DNA of 64,000 nt from Carbonactinospora thermoautotrophica (GCF_001543895.1 NZ_JYIJ01000015.1:186001-250000); one strand, 5' to 3'; shown: positions 1-10,536, counted from the first letter of the stretch. The notes: a model not told the origin generated them from the letters alone. A program made the numbers and translations.

Positions 1-321
1 CCACGCGACGAGCGCGCCGAGCACACCGCCGATGACCAGGCCGAGCGCCGCGCCGACGCCGTGGTCACGGTACCGGGCGTAGACGGCACCGGCACTGAGG
101 GCGCCGGCCGCCGCACCGAGGGCCGCGAACCACCCGTCGGCCGCGATGAACTCCTTGCCCTCGGGGTTCTCCAGGAACAGCCGGCCGCCGGACACCAGGA
201 CCACCGGATGGGGGGCGAGGGCGTTCCAGAACGCGCCGATCGGGAGGCCGGCGAGCGTGACGACGCCGATGACGAGCAGCGCGGTGCCGATGTCGGCCCG
301 GTAGCGACTCATGAGACCCAT
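1..321 (-). CDS. DUF2567-like membrane protein, 3' part cut by window edge
   Basis: The reading frame opens at an ATG at 321, preceded by GGAGAG four bases upstream, and runs off the left edge after 107 codons. A second in-frame ATG is three codons later. The visible part has one membrane segment near residues 12-30, a short extracytoplasmic stretch ending in FIAADGWFA, and two more hydrophobic glycine/alanine-rich segments at about residues 67-107. This layout resembles the actinobacterial DUF2567 family, whose function is unknown. The family call rests on memory of the layout only. It is divergent from nothing visible; the amidohydrolase upstream lies on the same strand. Confidence 0.6.
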   Translation of the reverse strand, partial: MGLMSRYRADIGTALLVIGVVTLAGLPIGAFWNALAPHPVVLVSGGRLFLENPEGKEFIAADGWFAALGAAAGALSAGAVYARYRDHGVGAALGLVIGGVLGALVAW

Positions 322-443
322 TGCTCTCCAGATTCCCTCGGCGCGCCGAAGTGCCGGGTGGTCCGGCCGCTCGCGCCGCTCCCCTGACCTGCCCGGCCGC
401 GCCCGGCGGGTTGGCCCGGCGGCGTGAGCAGGCTCCGGTCAGC

Positions 444-1589
444 CTAGCCACTACTCGCACCGGTACGGCAGGGACTCCGCCGGTGCGCGCCCGCCCCGGT
501 CTCCCGGTGCCAGCGGCCGTCGGCGACCGTGACGAGCGGGCGCCGCCACGCGGCGGAGTCCGCCAGCGGGTCACCGATCAGGACCACCGCCGCGGCCGGC
601 TCGCCGACCGCCAGACGACCGGTACGGCGACCCCGCAGCCCGGGCGCGGCGGCGGCCAGGTCGGTGGCGGCGCGCAGCGCCCCGAGCGGGCCGAGCCCGG
701 CCGCGGCGAGCCGGTCCAGCTCGCGCGGCTCAGCACCGGGGCGGGTGCCTTCGTTGCCGAGGTCCGTGCCGTACCGCACCGGCACCCCGGCGGCGACCAG
801 GCGCGCGGCGTTGCGGGTCACCGCCTCGGCGTCCCCGCACTCGGCCAGGGTGTGCAGGGTGGAGACCACCGGGACGCGAGCGTCCGCCAGCCGCTGCACC
901 AACGGGTCCGGCAGTATCTCGGTGGGCATGTGGCACAGTTCATCCACGCCCGCGTCCAGGGCGCGCTCGACCATCCGGGCACCCAGCGCGTGCGCGGTGA
1001 CCGCGAGCCCGTGCTCGTGCGCGGCGTCCACGACCGCCTGGGCGGTGGCAGGGTCGGGCACAGGCTGGCCACCCGCGGGTTCGAGGGCGAGCTTGATCAA
1101 GTCGACGCCGGCGGCCGCCAGCTCGGCGACGGCCCGGCGGGCGTCTTCAGGGGTGGCGACGGGCCGGGCGAACCCGTTCGCGCCCCAGGAGTTGCCCGGG
1201 TACCCGCCCGGCGCGGTGAGGATCGGCCCGGCCACAGCCACCACCGGATACCCCGGCGGCGGTGCGGTGTCCGGGGTGCGCCAGCGCAGCGCGTCCGTCA
1301 GGGGCGCGCCGAGGTCCCGGACCGCGACGACACCGCCCAGCAGCGCCTCCCGCGCCGACCCGAAGGCCAGGTGCACGTGCGCGTCGACCAATCCCGGGCC
1401 GACCCAGCAAGCCCGGTTCCCGTACCAGGGCAGGTCCGGCGGCACGTCCAGCTCGCGTGCCGGTCCGAGCGCGGCGACCCGCCCCTCGGCGTCCACGACG
1501 ACCACCCCGTCGTCGATCACCGGCGCGTCCCCGCCCGGCCACAGCCGGCCCCTCAGCACGGCTCCGCGCGGTTCCACCACGATCCCCAT
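444..1589 (-). CDS. Amidohydrolase family protein
   Basis: 381 residues with the amidohydrolase layout: an N-terminal beta-sandwich strand, then GLVDAHVHLAF carrying the metal-binding HxH pair (about residue 70), a mid-chain VTAHA histidine, and YGTDL with the catalytic aspartate. These proteins hydrolyse amide-like bonds in cyclic or linear substrates; the substrate here cannot be told. The ATG at 1589 has no ribosome-binding site, but TAATCT lies exactly seven bases upstream, so the message is probably leaderless. The last 20 or so residues are arginine-rich and not typical. It sits 84 bp downstream of dnaE on the same strand. Confidence 0.85.
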   Translation of the reverse strand: MGIVVEPRGAVLRGRLWPGGDAPVIDDGVVVVDAEGRVAALGPARELDVPPDLPWYGNRACWVGPGLVDAHVHLAFGSAREALLGGVVAVRDLGAPLTDALRWRTPDTAPPPGYPVVAVAGPILTAPGGYPGNSWGANGFARPVATPEDARRAVAELAAAGVDLIKLALEPAGGQPVPDPATAQAVVDAAHEHGLAVTAHALGARMVERALDAGVDELCHMPTEILPDPLVQRLADARVPVVSTLHTLAECGDAEAVTRNAARLVAAGVPVRYGTDLGNEGTRPGAEPRELDRLAAAGLGPLGALRAATDLAAAAPGLRGRRTGRLAVGEPAAAVVLIGDPLADSAAWRRPLVTVADGRWHRETGAGAHRRSPCRTGASSG

Positions 1590-1673
1590 AAACCGCAGAT
1601 TACGCGCGAGGGAGGACCACCTCGACCGGCTCGCCCCGGCACCCGCCCGCGGCCAGCGGAGCCCACCGGGCCG

Positions 1674-4600
1674 CTAGCTGACGCAGGCGGGGCCGAGCAG
1701 CGCCTTAAGGTCGCCCATGAGCGCGGGCGAGGGGGTCACGCGGAGGTTGTGGTCCAGCCGCATCACCAGGGTCTTGCTGCCGTTGACCAGGTTGATGCGC
1801 ACCTCAGTCATGCCGGCGTGGGTGGTGAGCACCTCCTTGAGACGTTCCACGACCGACGGGGTGCACCGGGCGGTCGGCATGGTGATGACGATGGGGTCGT
1901 TCTTGCCCCGTTCCGATAAATCGGCGGCGGTCAACTCGGAGGCGATCAGTTTGGGCACGTCCTCACGCCGGTCGACCCGTCCCTTGACGAAGACCACCGC
2001 GTCCTCCACCAGCTGCGAGCCGTACAGCTGGTAGGTCTGCGGGAAGAACATGACCTCGATCGAGCCCTCGAGGTCCTCCAGGGTCACCATGGCCCACGGG
2101 TTGCCCTGCTTGGTGACCTTGCGGACGATGCCCGAGATGATCCCGCCGACGGTGACCACCGCCCCGTCCGGACGCTCGTCCTCGGCCAGGGCCGCGATCG
2201 AGCAGTCCGCGCCCCTGGCGAGCACGTGTTCCAGGCCGAACAGCGGGTGGTCCGACACGTACAGGCCCAGCATCTCCCGCTCGAAGGCGAGCAGCTCGGA
2301 CTTGGGCCACTCCTCGGTGGGGATCGTCAGGTCGAAGGTGATGTCGTCGACGCCGCCCTCGTCGAACGCGCCGAAGAGGCTGTCTTGGCCGATCTCCTCG
2401 TTGCGCTTGATCTCCATGGCCCGGTCGATGGCCTGCTCGTGGATGGCGAGCAGCCCCTTGCGGGTGTGACCGAGGGAGTCGAACGCCCCGGCCTTGATCA
2501 GCGATTCGATGGGCTTCTTGTTGCAGACGACCCGGTCGATCTTCTGCATGAAGTCGAGGAAGCTCTCGTACCGGCCCTTCGACCGCCGGGTGGCGATGAT
2601 CGACTCGACGACGTTCTCCCCCACGTTGCGGATGGCGGACAGGCCGAAGCGGATGTCGTTGCCCCGCGGGGTGAAGTCGGCGTCGGACTCGTTCACATCA
2701 GGCGGCAGCACCCGGATGCCCATGCGCCGGCACTCGGCCAGGTAGACCGCGCTCTTGTCCTTGTCATCGCGCACGGAGGTGAGCAGCGCGGCCATGTACT
2801 CGGCCGGGTAGTTCGCCTTCAGGTACGCGGTCCAGTACGAGACCAGGCCGTACCCGGCGGTGTGCGCCTTGTTGAACGCGTAGTCGGAGAACGGGACGAG
2901 GATATCCCACAGGGTCTTGATCGCCTCGTCGGAGTACCCGTTCTTGCGCATGCCCTCGGCGAACGGGACGTACTCCTTCTCCAGGATCTCCTTCTTCTTC
3001 TTGCCCATGGCCCGCCGGAGCAGGTCGGCCTTGCCGAGCGAGTACCCGGCGAGCTTCTGGGCGATGGCCATGACCTGTTCCTGGTAGACGATCAGGCCGT
3101 AGGTGTCCTTGAGAATGTCGGCCAGCGGTTCGGCCAGCTCGGGGTGGATGGGCACGACGGGCTTGCGGCCGTTCTTGCGGTCCGCGTACTCGATGTGGGC
3201 GTTCGCGCCCATGGGGCCGGGCCGGTACAGGGCGAGGACAGCGGAGATGTCCTCGAAGTTGTCCGGCCGCATGGCCCGCAGCAGCGCCCGCATCGGCCCC
3301 CCGTCGAGCTGGAACACCCCCAGGGTGTCGCCGCGGGCCAGCAGCTCGTAGGTCTTCTTGTCGTCCAGCGGCAGGGCGACCAGGTCGATGTCCTCGCCGG
3401 TGTTGGCCTTGATGTTCTTCAGGGCGTCGTCGATGACGGTGAGGTTGCGCAGGCCCAGGAAGTCCATCTTCAGCAGGCCGATGGACTCGCACGCGCCCAT
3501 GTCCCACTGGGTGATGATCTGCCCGTCCTGCTCGCGCCGCCACAGCGGCACCACGTCGATGAGCGGCTCGCTCGACATGATCACGCCGGCGGCATGCACG
3601 CCCACCTGGCGGGTCAGGCCCTCGATGCCCTGGGCGGTGTCGACGACCTTCTTGACGTCGGCTTCCGCCTCGTACAGCTGGCGGAACTCAGCCGCCTCGG
3701 GGTAGCGCGGGTGCTCGGGGTCGAAGATGCCGGACAGCGGGATGTCCTTGCCCATCACCGCGGGCGGCATCGCCTTGGTGATCCGGTCGCCGAGCGCGAA
3801 GGGGTAGCCGAGCACGCGGGCGGCGTCCTTGATCGCCGCCTTGGCCTTGATCTTGCCGTACGTGACGATCTGGGCGACGTGGTCCTCGCCGTACCGCTCG
3901 GTGACGTAGCGGATCACGTCACCCCGACGACGTTCGTCGAAGTCGATGTCGATGTCGGGCATCGACACGCGCTCGGGGTTGAGGAACCGCTCGAAGATCA
4001 GGCCGTGCGCGAGCGGGTCCAGGTCGGTGATACCGAGCGCGTAGGCGATCAGCGCACCCGCCGCCGAGCCACGGCCCGGGCCGACCCGGATGCCGTTCTC
4101 CTTGGCGTACCGGACGAAGTCCGCCACGACGAGGAAGTAGCCCGGGTAGCCCATCTGCTCGATGACTCCGAGCTCGTACTCGGCCTGCTTGACATGCGTC
4201 TCCGGCACCCCGCCGGGGAACCGGCGCTCCAGGCCGCGCATGACCTCCTTGCGCAGCCAGGACGCCTCGGTCTCCCCCTCCGGCACGGGGAAGCGTGGCA
4301 TGAGCTTGCGGTGGGCGAAGACGGGCGAGTAGTCGCCGATCCGCTCGGCGATCTGGAGGGTGTTGTCGCAGGCCCCGGGGACTTCCTTGTCCCAGTACGC
4401 CCGCATCTCCTCGGCGGTCTTGAGGTAGAAGTCGCGGGCGTCGAACTTGAACCGGTTGGGGTCGGCCAGGGTCTTGCCGGACTGGACGCACAACAGCACC
4501 TCGTGCGCGTCGGCGTCCTCGGCGTAGGTGTAGTGCAGGTCGTTGGTGGCGACGGGCTTGAGCTTGAGGTCCTTCATGAGCCTGAGCAGCCCGTCGCGGA

Positions 4601-5195
4601 CCTTCCGCTCGATCTCCAGCCCGTGGTCCATGACCTCCAGGTAGAAGTTGTCCCGGCCGAAGATCTCCATGAACTCGCCGGCCGACCGGCGGGCCCGCTC
4701 GTAGTTCCCGATCCGCAGCCAGGTCTGGATCTCCCCCGACGGGCAGCCGGTGGTGGCGATGACGCCCTTGCCGTACCGCTCCAGCAGTTCCCGGTCGGCG
4801 CGCGGCTTGTAGAAGTACCCCTCGATGCTGGATAGCGACGCCAGCCGGAACAGGTTGCACAGGCCCTCGGCGTCGGCGGCCCACATGGTCATGTGGGTGT
4901 ACGCGCCGCCGCCGGAGACGTCGTTCTCGCCGCCCTCGGCCCAGCGCACCCGGCTGCGGTCGAACCGGCTCGTGCCGGGGGTGAGGTACGCCTCCATGCC
5001 GATGATCGGCTTGATGGAGGTGCCCTTCGCCTGCTGGTAGAAGTCGTAGGCACCGTACAGGTTGCCGTGGTCGGTCATGGCGAGGGCCGGCATGCCCAAC
5101 CGCTCGCACTCTTTGAACAGGTCCTTGAGTTTGGCCGCGCCGTCCAGCAGCGAGTACTCGGTGTGCACGTGCAGGTGTACGAACGAGTCAGCCAC
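1674..5195 (-). CDS. dnaE: DNA polymerase III subunit alpha
   Basis: 1173-residue replicative polymerase. The N-terminal PHP domain begins with the histidine motif [14 protein letters not shown] (His7, 9 and 11). [16 protein letters not shown] and the catalytic motif PDIDIDF (Asp414, 416, 418) mark the polymerase III palm. The middle carries the finger and beta-binding regions, and the end has an OB-fold and a C-terminal domain. I chose the GTG at 5195 because it starts just before FVHLHVH and has GAAGGGGGTCC upstream; a longer reading frame to 5378 is not conserved-looking. The length fits actinobacterial DnaE1. This is the essential chromosome replicase. Confidence 0.97.
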   Translation of the reverse strand: MADSFVHLHVHTEYSLLDGAAKLKDLFKECERLGMPALAMTDHGNLYGAYDFYQQAKGTSIKPIIGMEAYLTPGTSRFDRSRVRWAEGGENDVSGGGAYTHMTMWAADAEGLCNLFRLASLSSIEGYFYKPRADRELLERYGKGVIATTGCPSGEIQTWLRIGNYERARRSAGEFMEIFGRDNFYLEVMDHGLEIERKVRDGLLRLMKDLKLKPVATNDLHYTYAEDADAHEVLLCVQSGKTLADPNRFKFDARDFYLKTAEEMRAYWDKEVPGACDNTLQIAERIGDYSPVFAHRKLMPRFPVPEGETEASWLRKEVMRGLERRFPGGVPETHVKQAEYELGVIEQMGYPGYFLVVADFVRYAKENGIRVGPGRGSAAGALIAYALGITDLDPLAHGLIFERFLNPERVSMPDIDIDFDERRRGDVIRYVTERYGEDHVAQIVTYGKIKAKAAIKDAARVLGYPFALGDRITKAMPPAVMGKDIPLSGIFDPEHPRYPEAAEFRQLYEAEADVKKVVDTAQGIEGLTRQVGVHAAGVIMSSEPLIDVVPLWRREQDGQIITQWDMGACESIGLLKMDFLGLRNLTVIDDALKNIKANTGEDIDLVALPLDDKKTYELLARGDTLGVFQLDGGPMRALLRAMRPDNFEDISAVLALYRPGPMGANAHIEYADRKNGRKPVVPIHPELAEPLADILKDTYGLIVYQEQVMAIAQKLAGYSLGKADLLRRAMGKKKKEILEKEYVPFAEGMRKNGYSDEAIKTLWDILVPFSDYAFNKAHTAGYGLVSYWTAYLKANYPAEYMAALLTSVRDDKDKSAVYLAECRRMGIRVLPPDVNESDADFTPRGNDIRFGLSAIRNVGENVVESIIATRRSKGRYESFLDFMQKIDRVVCNKKPIESLIKAGAFDSLGHTRKGLLAIHEQAIDRAMEIKRNEEIGQDSLFGAFDEGGVDDITFDLTIPTEEWPKSELLAFEREMLGLYVSDHPLFGLEHVLARGADCSIAALAEDERPDGAVVTVGGIISGIVRKVTKQGNPWAMVTLEDLEGSIEVMFFPQTYQLYGSQLVEDAVVFVKGRVDRREDVPKLIASELTAADLSERGKNDPIVITMPTARCTPSVVERLKEVLTTHAGMTEVRINLVNGSKTLVMRLDHNLRVTPSPALMGDLKALLGPACVS

Positions 5196-5372
5196 TCGAC
5201 AGGACCCCCTTCGCAGACCACGGGGCATCCAAACTAGCCGGACGCCGATCGGGTGTGGGGGATGGGGTCCGGCGTGCCGCCCGAAGAGTTCCAGAAGACC
5301 CCAGGGAGAAACATAGCCGCTCCGGGCGACACCTCGGCCTGGCCCCGGGCGGCATGGCCTCCCCAAGCCGTT

Positions 5373-5403
5373 TGACAACGTCGTCAGACGGGTTGTCAGA
5401 CGG
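5373..5403. promoter_or_regulatory. Inverted and direct repeats between iclR-type gene and dnaE
   Basis: TGACAAC (5373-5379) and GTTGTCA (5392-5398) form a 7-bp inverted repeat, and GTCAGACGG occurs twice, at 5383-5391 and 5395-5403. The element lies 178 bp upstream of the dnaE start and just after the regulator gene stop. It could be a regulator site or a weak terminator; no T-run follows. Confidence 0.3.
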
Positions 5404-5434
5404 CACCCAGCGGCCAGGAGCGTGGCCGGGCGGA

Positions 5435-6220
5435 TCAGCGGCGCGAGGCGGCCCGCCGGCAGAGGGCACGGGAGACTGCCTCGGCGGTCTCCACGACCAG
5501 GGGGCCGAGCGCCTCAGCCTCCTCGAGGGTGCGCTCGAAGACCAGCATGGAGACGCCGACCGCGCCGGTTACCCGGCCGAGGTGATCGCGGACGGCAGCG
5601 CCCACGCAGCGCACACCCGGCTCGTTCTCCTCGTCGTCGACGGCGAAGCCCCGCGCGCGGATTTGGCGCAGCTGGGCGAGCAGGGTGTCCGGGTCGGTAA
5701 CCGTGCGGGGGGTGTGCCGTTCCATGCCGGCGCGGTCCAGGATCACGCGGGCCTCCTCCTCCGCCAGCGCGGCCAGGATGGCCTTGCCGATCGCGGTGCA
5801 GTGCAGGCGTAGCGGCATGCCGACGCGGGACGCTAGCTGGTACGGCAGGCGGCCCTCGATCTTCTCCACGTACACGGCCTCGTCACCGGCCAGCATCGCC
5901 AGGTGCACGGTGAGCCCAGTGCGGTCATGCAGGGCGCGCAGCAGGGGGGTGGCGGCCTGGGCCGGGTCCCAGCGCGCCATGACCTGCCCGGCGAGGGTGA
6001 GGACGCGCGGTCCGGGCCGGTACTCCCCGGCGCCGCCGCTGACCGCGAATCCGTGCCCGATCAGCGTCTGGAGGATCCGGTGCACGGTCGATTTGGGCAG
6101 CCCGGTCGCCGCGGCGATGTCCGCCAGCCGGTCGTGGCCGGCCAGGGCCTCCAGCACGGCGAGCGCCTTGTCGATCGCGCCCTTCTTCCCGGCCGGCGGC
6201 CGCGACCCCATGGCGTTCAC
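5435..6220 (-). CDS. IclR family transcriptional regulator
   Basis: 261 residues. The N-terminal winged helix is at about residues 12-70 ([29 protein letters not shown]), followed by the IclR effector-binding domain, including [12 protein letters not shown] and a late [11 protein letters not shown] strand. IclR proteins bind small carboxylates or aromatics and control nearby catabolic genes, but no obvious target operon adjoins. The start is GTG 6220 or ATG 6211; a GGAGATGAGA lies somewhat far upstream, so the choice is uncertain. dnaE lies downstream on the same strand after a 239-bp gap. Confidence 0.92.
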   Translation of the reverse strand: MNAMGSRPPAGKKGAIDKALAVLEALAGHDRLADIAAATGLPKSTVHRILQTLIGHGFAVSGGAGEYRPGPRVLTLAGQVMARWDPAQAATPLLRALHDRTGLTVHLAMLAGDEAVYVEKIEGRLPYQLASRVGMPLRLHCTAIGKAILAALAEEEARVILDRAGMERHTPRTVTDPDTLLAQLRQIRARGFAVDDEENEPGVRCVGAAVRDHLGRVTGAVGVSMLVFERTLEEAEALGPLVVETAEAVSRALCRRAASRR

Positions 6221-6255
6221 ATCAAGATCGTCTCATCTCCACGGCCACGCTGCTG

Positions 6256-6906
6256 AGGCCCCTTGGGACTCACCGGGCCCCGTCTGCCGGAGCAATGGCC
6301 GCCCGCGTGGCGGCCGGCCGCTCAGCCCAGCCGGAGCCGGCCTTCGCGGCACCCGTGACCAGCCGTGACCAGCCGGCGACAGGAGCCACGCCGTCTCCGA
6401 TCACGGCGCGTGGGGCTCCGTCACGGTGCGAAGACGGCCCGGGGCGACCTCGGCTGACCGAGGCCGAACGCAACCGGATCGCGCGCTCTGGGACACCCGG
6501 CTCCGGGCAGGCTCGTGCGCTGGACGGCCCGCGGCGACAGCCGCCGCGGGCAACGCGCAGCGGGTTCGCGAGCTGGTCGAGCCCCGGCGACATCTCCATG
6601 GTCCCCGACGCCCTCTCCCACCCAGCGTCTCACCCGCGCCTGGCTGGCCGACCGGAGCCGGCAGGAGCGCCGTCGGCGCGTGCTGGCGCAACCCCGCAGG
6701 GGGCGGGGCGGCGGATCGTCCACCAGGAGGCACTGCCCGGGGCAGGCCTTCGCCGACGCCGGCGAGACAGCCAGGCCACCGAACACGCCACCGCCGCCCG
6801 CACCCGCAACGCCAGGCCCTGGGTTTGGGAATGCCCATCCCATCACCCCGGCGCCGACGGCGCCGCTTTTTGGCGGAACTTTGAGGCACTGGGCTACGTA
6901 CGCCGG
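6256..6906. other. About 650 bp without a convincing gene
   Basis: Long frames are open on both strands, as expected at this GC content, but none reads like a protein: products are rich in Arg, Pro and Ala and no motif is seen. The stretch separates the iclR-type gene from the end of the ferredoxin gene. It may be a decayed gene. Confidence 0.5.
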
Positions 6907-7128
6907 TCAGGTCCCCGTGGCGGGTGCTTCGTCGGCGATCGCCGTGATGGCTCGTTTCGGGCAGCGGCCTTCGGCAAGACGCACGCGCTCGAGCAGCTCA
7001 CCGTCGACTCGCTCGGCGAGCAGGACGAGGTGATCGTCGTCCCCGACGTAAAAGACCTCCGGCACCAGTTTCATGCAGATCGCGTTGGCCTCGCACAGAT
7101 CGTGATCGACGACGACTCGCACCTTCAT
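6907..7128 (-). CDS. 3Fe-4S ferredoxin, P450 redox partner
   Basis: 73 residues. Cys12, Cys18 and Cys56 form the C-x5-C ... CP pattern of single-cluster [3Fe-4S] ferredoxins (DLCEANAIC, RCPKRAI). The second usual cysteine of a 4Fe-4S site is replaced by alanine, as in known actinomycete P450 partner ferredoxins. The ATG shares its A with the stop codon of the upstream P450 gene (TGATG), so the two are translationally coupled. The protein would pass electrons from a reductase, which is not encoded nearby, to the P450. The acidic C-terminus is also typical. Confidence 0.93.
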   Translation of the reverse strand: MKVRVVVDHDLCEANAICMKLVPEVFYVGDDDHLVLLAERVDGELLERVRLAEGRCPKRAITAIADEAPATGT

Positions 7129-8375
7129 CACCTCACCGGGGTGAACACGGCGTGGAGCCGCTTGATCCCGTGGAACTGATTCGAGCGGAGCTTCACCGGC
7201 TCCCCCACGGCCTCGATGTCGGGAAGGAGCCGGAACAGTTCCTCGAAGAGAACCGCGATCTCGCGGCGGGCGAGGTTGTGGCCGAGGCAAAAGTGCGGGC
7301 CCCCGGTCCCGAAGGCTCCGTGGCGGTTCGGATCGCGGGTGATGTCGAAGCGGTAGGGGTCAGGGAAGACCGACTCGTCGCGGTTGGCGGAGATGTACCA
7401 CATGGCGACCTTGTCGCCTTCGCGCATGCGCACACCGCCGAAGTCCACCTCCCGGGTCACGGTTCGGCGCATGTGCAGAATCGGGGTCGCCCATCGGAGG
7501 ATCTCTTCGGCGGCGTACGGCGCCCAGGCGGAGCAATCCTCGAGGAAGAGCCGCTTCTGCTCGGGGAACCGGGAGAACGCCACCAGGCCGTGGCTGATCG
7601 CGCTGCGAGTCGTCTCGCTTCCTGCTGCCAGCAGCAGGGAGAAGAATCCGCCGATCTCCTCCTGGGTCAGGCGGTGACCGTCGACTTCGGCCTCGACGAG
7701 CAAGGTGATGAGATCGTCTTTGGGGTTGCGGCGCCTCTCCTCCGCGAGCGCACACCCGTAGGCCTTCAGTTCCTGCGCGGCGGCTGATCCCTGCTCAGGG
7801 GTGACGCCGACTTCCGGGTCGTACTCCCCGAAGCTCTCGCTCGACAGCTTGAAGATGTAGTCGTGGTCCTGTGAGGGCACCCCGACCAGGTCGCAGATCA
7901 CCTCCAGAGGCAGCCGGGCCGCGATCTCGGTGACGAACTCGCATGATCCCTTCGGGGCCACCGAGTCGACGAGCGCTCTCGCCCGGGCCCGGATGTGATC
8001 CTCTATCAGCCCGATCCGGCGCGGGGTGAAGCCCCGGCTCACCAGCTTCCGGTACTTGGTGTGCTGTGGGGGGTCCATCTCGATGATCGAGGAGGAGCCC
8101 GGTCGCGTCAGTCCCATCTCCGGATCGTGGTTGACCCGGATACTCCACCGGTTGCTGAAGGTGGCGGTATCGACGGAGATGGCGGCGATGTCGGCGTAGC
8201 GGGTGACGGACCAAAAGCCCTTCCCGCAGTCGGGGTGCTCATGCCACGCGATAGGCCGCTCCCGTCGCAGCTTGGCCAGCGCCCCGTCCACGTCATCGCG
8301 CAACCAGAAGTCGAGCTGGGCCAAGTTGATCTCGTCCACGCTCAGCTCGGTGTCGGGTACGTATGCGACCACCAC
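7128..8375 (-). CDS. Cytochrome P450
   Basis: 415 residues. The I-helix motif AGSETT, the K-helix EILRW (ExxR) and the heme loop FGTGGPHFCLGHNLARRE with Cys363 as heme ligand are all present. Wording around HMRRTVTREVDFGG and RDESVFPDPYRFDI resembles the CYP124/125/142 group that hydroxylates sterol side chains or branched lipids, but the substrate is a guess. I start at GTG 8375 (first of two GTGs) because GGAGGGAGG lies five bases upstream; a longer frame to 8624 crosses the promoter region. It forms an operon with the ferredoxin and is divergent from a TetR gene with an operator in between. Confidence 0.94.
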   Translation of the reverse strand: MVVAYVPDTELSVDEINLAQLDFWLRDDVDGALAKLRRERPIAWHEHPDCGKGFWSVTRYADIAAISVDTATFSNRWSIRVNHDPEMGLTRPGSSSIIEMDPPQHTKYRKLVSRGFTPRRIGLIEDHIRARARALVDSVAPKGSCEFVTEIAARLPLEVICDLVGVPSQDHDYIFKLSSESFGEYDPEVGVTPEQGSAAAQELKAYGCALAEERRRNPKDDLITLLVEAEVDGHRLTQEEIGGFFSLLLAAGSETTRSAISHGLVAFSRFPEQKRLFLEDCSAWAPYAAEEILRWATPILHMRRTVTREVDFGGVRMREGDKVAMWYISANRDESVFPDPYRFDITRDPNRHGAFGTGGPHFCLGHNLARREIAVLFEELFRLLPDIEAVGEPVKLRSNQFHGIKRLHAVFTPVR

Positions 8376-8411
8376 GGCAGCCTCCCTCCAGCGCTGCCCA
8401 TGAATGGTACG

Positions 8412-8430
8412 GTACGGTTTAGTACTGCAA
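8412..8430. promoter_or_regulatory. Probable TetR operator in the P450/tetR divergent promoter
   Basis: GTACGGTTTAGTACTGCAA matches the perfect 19-bp palindrome at 9135-9153 at 13 of 19 positions, including the ACGGT and AGTAC core. It lies between the P450 start (8375) and the tetR start (8486), where a repressor would control both directions. Confidence 0.6.
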
Positions 8431-8485
8431 CAAGATCTTGCCCGTAAGATGAAGCAGGTCACGCGTTCGACGAGGAGGAGTTCGG

Positions 8486-9109
8486 GTGCCCCGTCAGCCG
8501 GAGAGTCAGGACCCCCCTCGAGCCGACCACGGCGACCCGCGCCAAGAGGCGATCCTGCGCGCGACCCTCGACCTCCTGCGCGACGGCGGCTACGCATCGG
8601 TGACCACCGACGCGATCGCCGCACGGGCCGGCGTCAGCAAGTCGACGCTGTACCGCCGCTGGCGGAACAAGACCCAGCTCCTCCTCGACGCGGCCTACCT
8701 GGAAATCCCCCGCGTCCACGTACCCGACGTGGGCGACTTCCGAGACCAGGTGCGCCTACTGCTCGAACAGCGGCTCGAGCAGTACCGCAAGCCCGGAGTC
8801 GAGCGCTCCTTTGGGGGACTCATCGGCGCGGCAGCTGAGAACCCCGAGTTCGGCGACTCGTTCAGCGAGTGGATCGAGGTGCAAAAAAGCGCCACGGCGC
8901 AGATCATCCAGCGGGCGATCGCCCGCGGGGAGGTCCGTCCCGACATCAACGTGGATCATTTGACGACGCTCATCGCGGCTCCGCTGGTGTTCCGCCTCGT
9001 CGTTGAGCGGCGGACACCGGACAAGGAGTTCGTCGAGAGCATCCTCGACGTGATCTGCCGGGCCATCGCGGTCACGCCGACAGAACCGGAGCGGGAGCGC
9101 GCGGTCTGA
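8486..9109 (+). CDS. TetR family transcriptional regulator
   Basis: 207 residues. A TetR N-terminal helix-turn-helix occupies about residues 19-65 (AILRATLDLLRDGGYASVTT, GVSKSTLYRRWRNKTQLL), followed by an all-helical ligand-binding domain. GTG 8486 follows GAGGAGGAG at good spacing. The gene is divergent from the P450-ferredoxin operon. A related palindrome sits on each side of tetR, so it probably represses the P450 operon and itself, with a P450 substrate or product as a possible inducer. Confidence 0.93.
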   Translation: MPRQPESQDPPRADHGDPRQEAILRATLDLLRDGGYASVTTDAIAARAGVSKSTLYRRWRNKTQLLLDAAYLEIPRVHVPDVGDFRDQVRLLLEQRLEQYRKPGVERSFGGLIGAAAENPEFGDSFSEWIEVQKSATAQIIQRAIARGEVRPDINVDHLTTLIAAPLVFRLVVERRTPDKEFVESILDVICRAIAVTPTEPERERAV

Positions 9110-9134
9110 TCCTCCGCATCGCGCTGGGAGAGGG

Positions 9135-9153
9135 ATACGGTACAGTACCGTAT
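9135..9153. promoter_or_regulatory. Perfect 19-bp palindromic operator downstream of tetR
   Basis: ATACGGTACAGTACCGTAT is a perfect inverted repeat with 9-bp arms around one central base. It matches the site at 8412-8430. Its position 25 bp after the tetR stop suggests that a TetR-controlled promoter once faced right into the present gene-less stretch. Confidence 0.65.
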
Positions 9154-9600
9154 TCAAACAGACAGGGGCGGTTAACCGTCCACCCGGCCGCCCGCGAGCG
9201 ACGTAGCCGCCGACACCCGCGTGCCTGCGAGCGTCGGATGTCATCGCATTGGGGAAGCCGTCGACAGCAGCCGGGTGCCGAGCCGGTAGCCCCGGGGTGA
9301 GTACCCGCGCCCTGGTTGATCAGCTTGGCCTCGCCCGCGCCGTTCTTGACGGAGAACAGCGGCGACTTGTCGGCCGTGGCCAGCTTCGGACCGGTTGACC
9401 CGGGATCGAGCCGGTGCCGCCCGCGCCACCCGGGCATGGGCGGCACCGCGTGCGGCTTCCCTCGGTCGTCCGTTGTCGCGAAGGGTGACCGAAGACCACT
9501 CGGACGACTGATGCCAAGAGTTCCGCCCGGATCGAACTCAGCACCCAGGCGCGGTGGGCCGGAGGCCGGGCGGGGGGCGCCAGGGCGGCGGCGCACCGTG
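9154..9600. other. Gene-less stretch with a possible coding relic
   Basis: No gene with a start and supporting motif is seen. On the minus strand at about 9300-9400 a short segment reads KLATADKSPLFSVKNGAGEA, which looks more protein-like than its surroundings and may be the remains of a decayed gene. The family was not recognised. Confidence 0.35.
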
Positions 9601-10536
9601 CTACAGCTCGGCGCGCAGGATGTCGAGCGCGTGGGCCAGGTCGGCCGGGTACTCGCTGTCGAACTCCACCCACTGCTCGGTGGCCGGATGGATGAAGCCC
9701 AGGTGCACCGCGTGCAGCCACTGGCGCTTCAACCCGAGCCGGGCGGCCAGCGTCGGGTCGGCCCCGTACAACAGGTCGCCGACGCACGGGTGGTGCAGGG
9801 CGGCCATGTGGACGCGGATCTGATGGGTGCGGCCGGTCTCCAGCTTGACGTCCAGCAGCGTGGCCGCGCGGAACGCCTCGAGCGTGTCGTAGTGCGTCAC
9901 CGAGGGCTTGCCGCCGGCAACGACCGCCCACTTGTACTCGTGGGTGGGGTGCCGGTCGATCGGCGCGTCGATCGTGCCGCGCAGCGGGTCGGGGTGGCCT
10001 TGTACGAGCGCGTGGTAGCGCTTCTCCGGGATCCGCTCCCGGAACTGGTACTTGAGCCGCGAGTACGCGAGCTCCGACTTGGCCACGACCATGAGGCCGG
10101 TGGTACCGACGTCGAGCCGGTGCACCACGCCCTGGCGCTCGGCCGCGCCCGAGGTCGAGATCCGAAACCCTGCCGCGGCGAGCCCACCGATCACGGTCGG
10201 GCCGTCCCAGCCCGGGCTGGGGTGCGCCGCCACACCGGCCGGCTTGTCCACCACGACGACGTGCTCGTCGTTGTAGACGATCTTCATACCCGGCACGGGC
10301 TCGGCCACGACCTGGACCGGAGCAGGCGGCGGGGGCATCTCCACCTCGAGCCACGCGCCGCCGGTGACGCGCTCGGATTTGGCCACGGCCCTACCGTCGA
10401 CCAGGACCTTGCCGTCGGCGATGAGCTCAGCCGCCCGCGTGCGGGAGAACCCGAACATGCGCGCGAGCGCCGCGTCCAGCCGTTCCCCTTCCAGACCTTC
10501 TGGCACCGGCAGGGTGCGCTTCTCCGCTCCGATCAC
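9601..10536 (-). CDS. RluD/RluA-family pseudouridine synthase
   Basis: 311 residues. An S4 RNA-binding domain occupies about residues 15-65 ([32 protein letters not shown]), followed by the catalytic domain with [15 protein letters not shown], where the aspartate attacks the uridine. The enzyme isomerises specific uridines in rRNA. GTG 10536 lacks a clear ribosome-binding site; CATACT lies seven bases upstream. It follows lspA on the same strand by 58 bp, an arrangement known in actinobacteria and firmicutes. Confidence 0.95.
   Translation of the reverse strand: MIGAEKRTLPVPEGLEGERLDAALARMFGFSRTRAAELIADGKVLVDGRAVAKSERVTGGAWLEVEMPPPPAPVQVVAEPVPGMKIVYNDEHVVVVDKPAGVAAHPSPGWDGPTVIGGLAAAGFRISTSGAAERQGVVHRLDVGTTGLMVVAKSELAYSRLKYQFRERIPEKRYHALVQGHPDPLRGTIDAPIDRHPTHEYKWAVVAGGKPSVTHYDTLEAFRAATLLDVKLETGRTHQIRVHMAALHHPCVGDLLYGADPTLAARLGLKRQWLHAVHLGFIHPATEQWVEFDSEYPADLAHALDILRAEL

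Noticed and set aside
2226-4835. 869-residue plus-strand frame opposite dnaE
   Set aside because: It is an antisense shadow of dnaE, with Val/Leu/Asp/His-rich composition and no motif.
6401-6889. Minus-strand frames of about 150 residues in the 6.3-6.9 kb gap
   Set aside because: Arg/Gly/Pro-rich without motif or ribosome-binding site; opposite frames are equally open.
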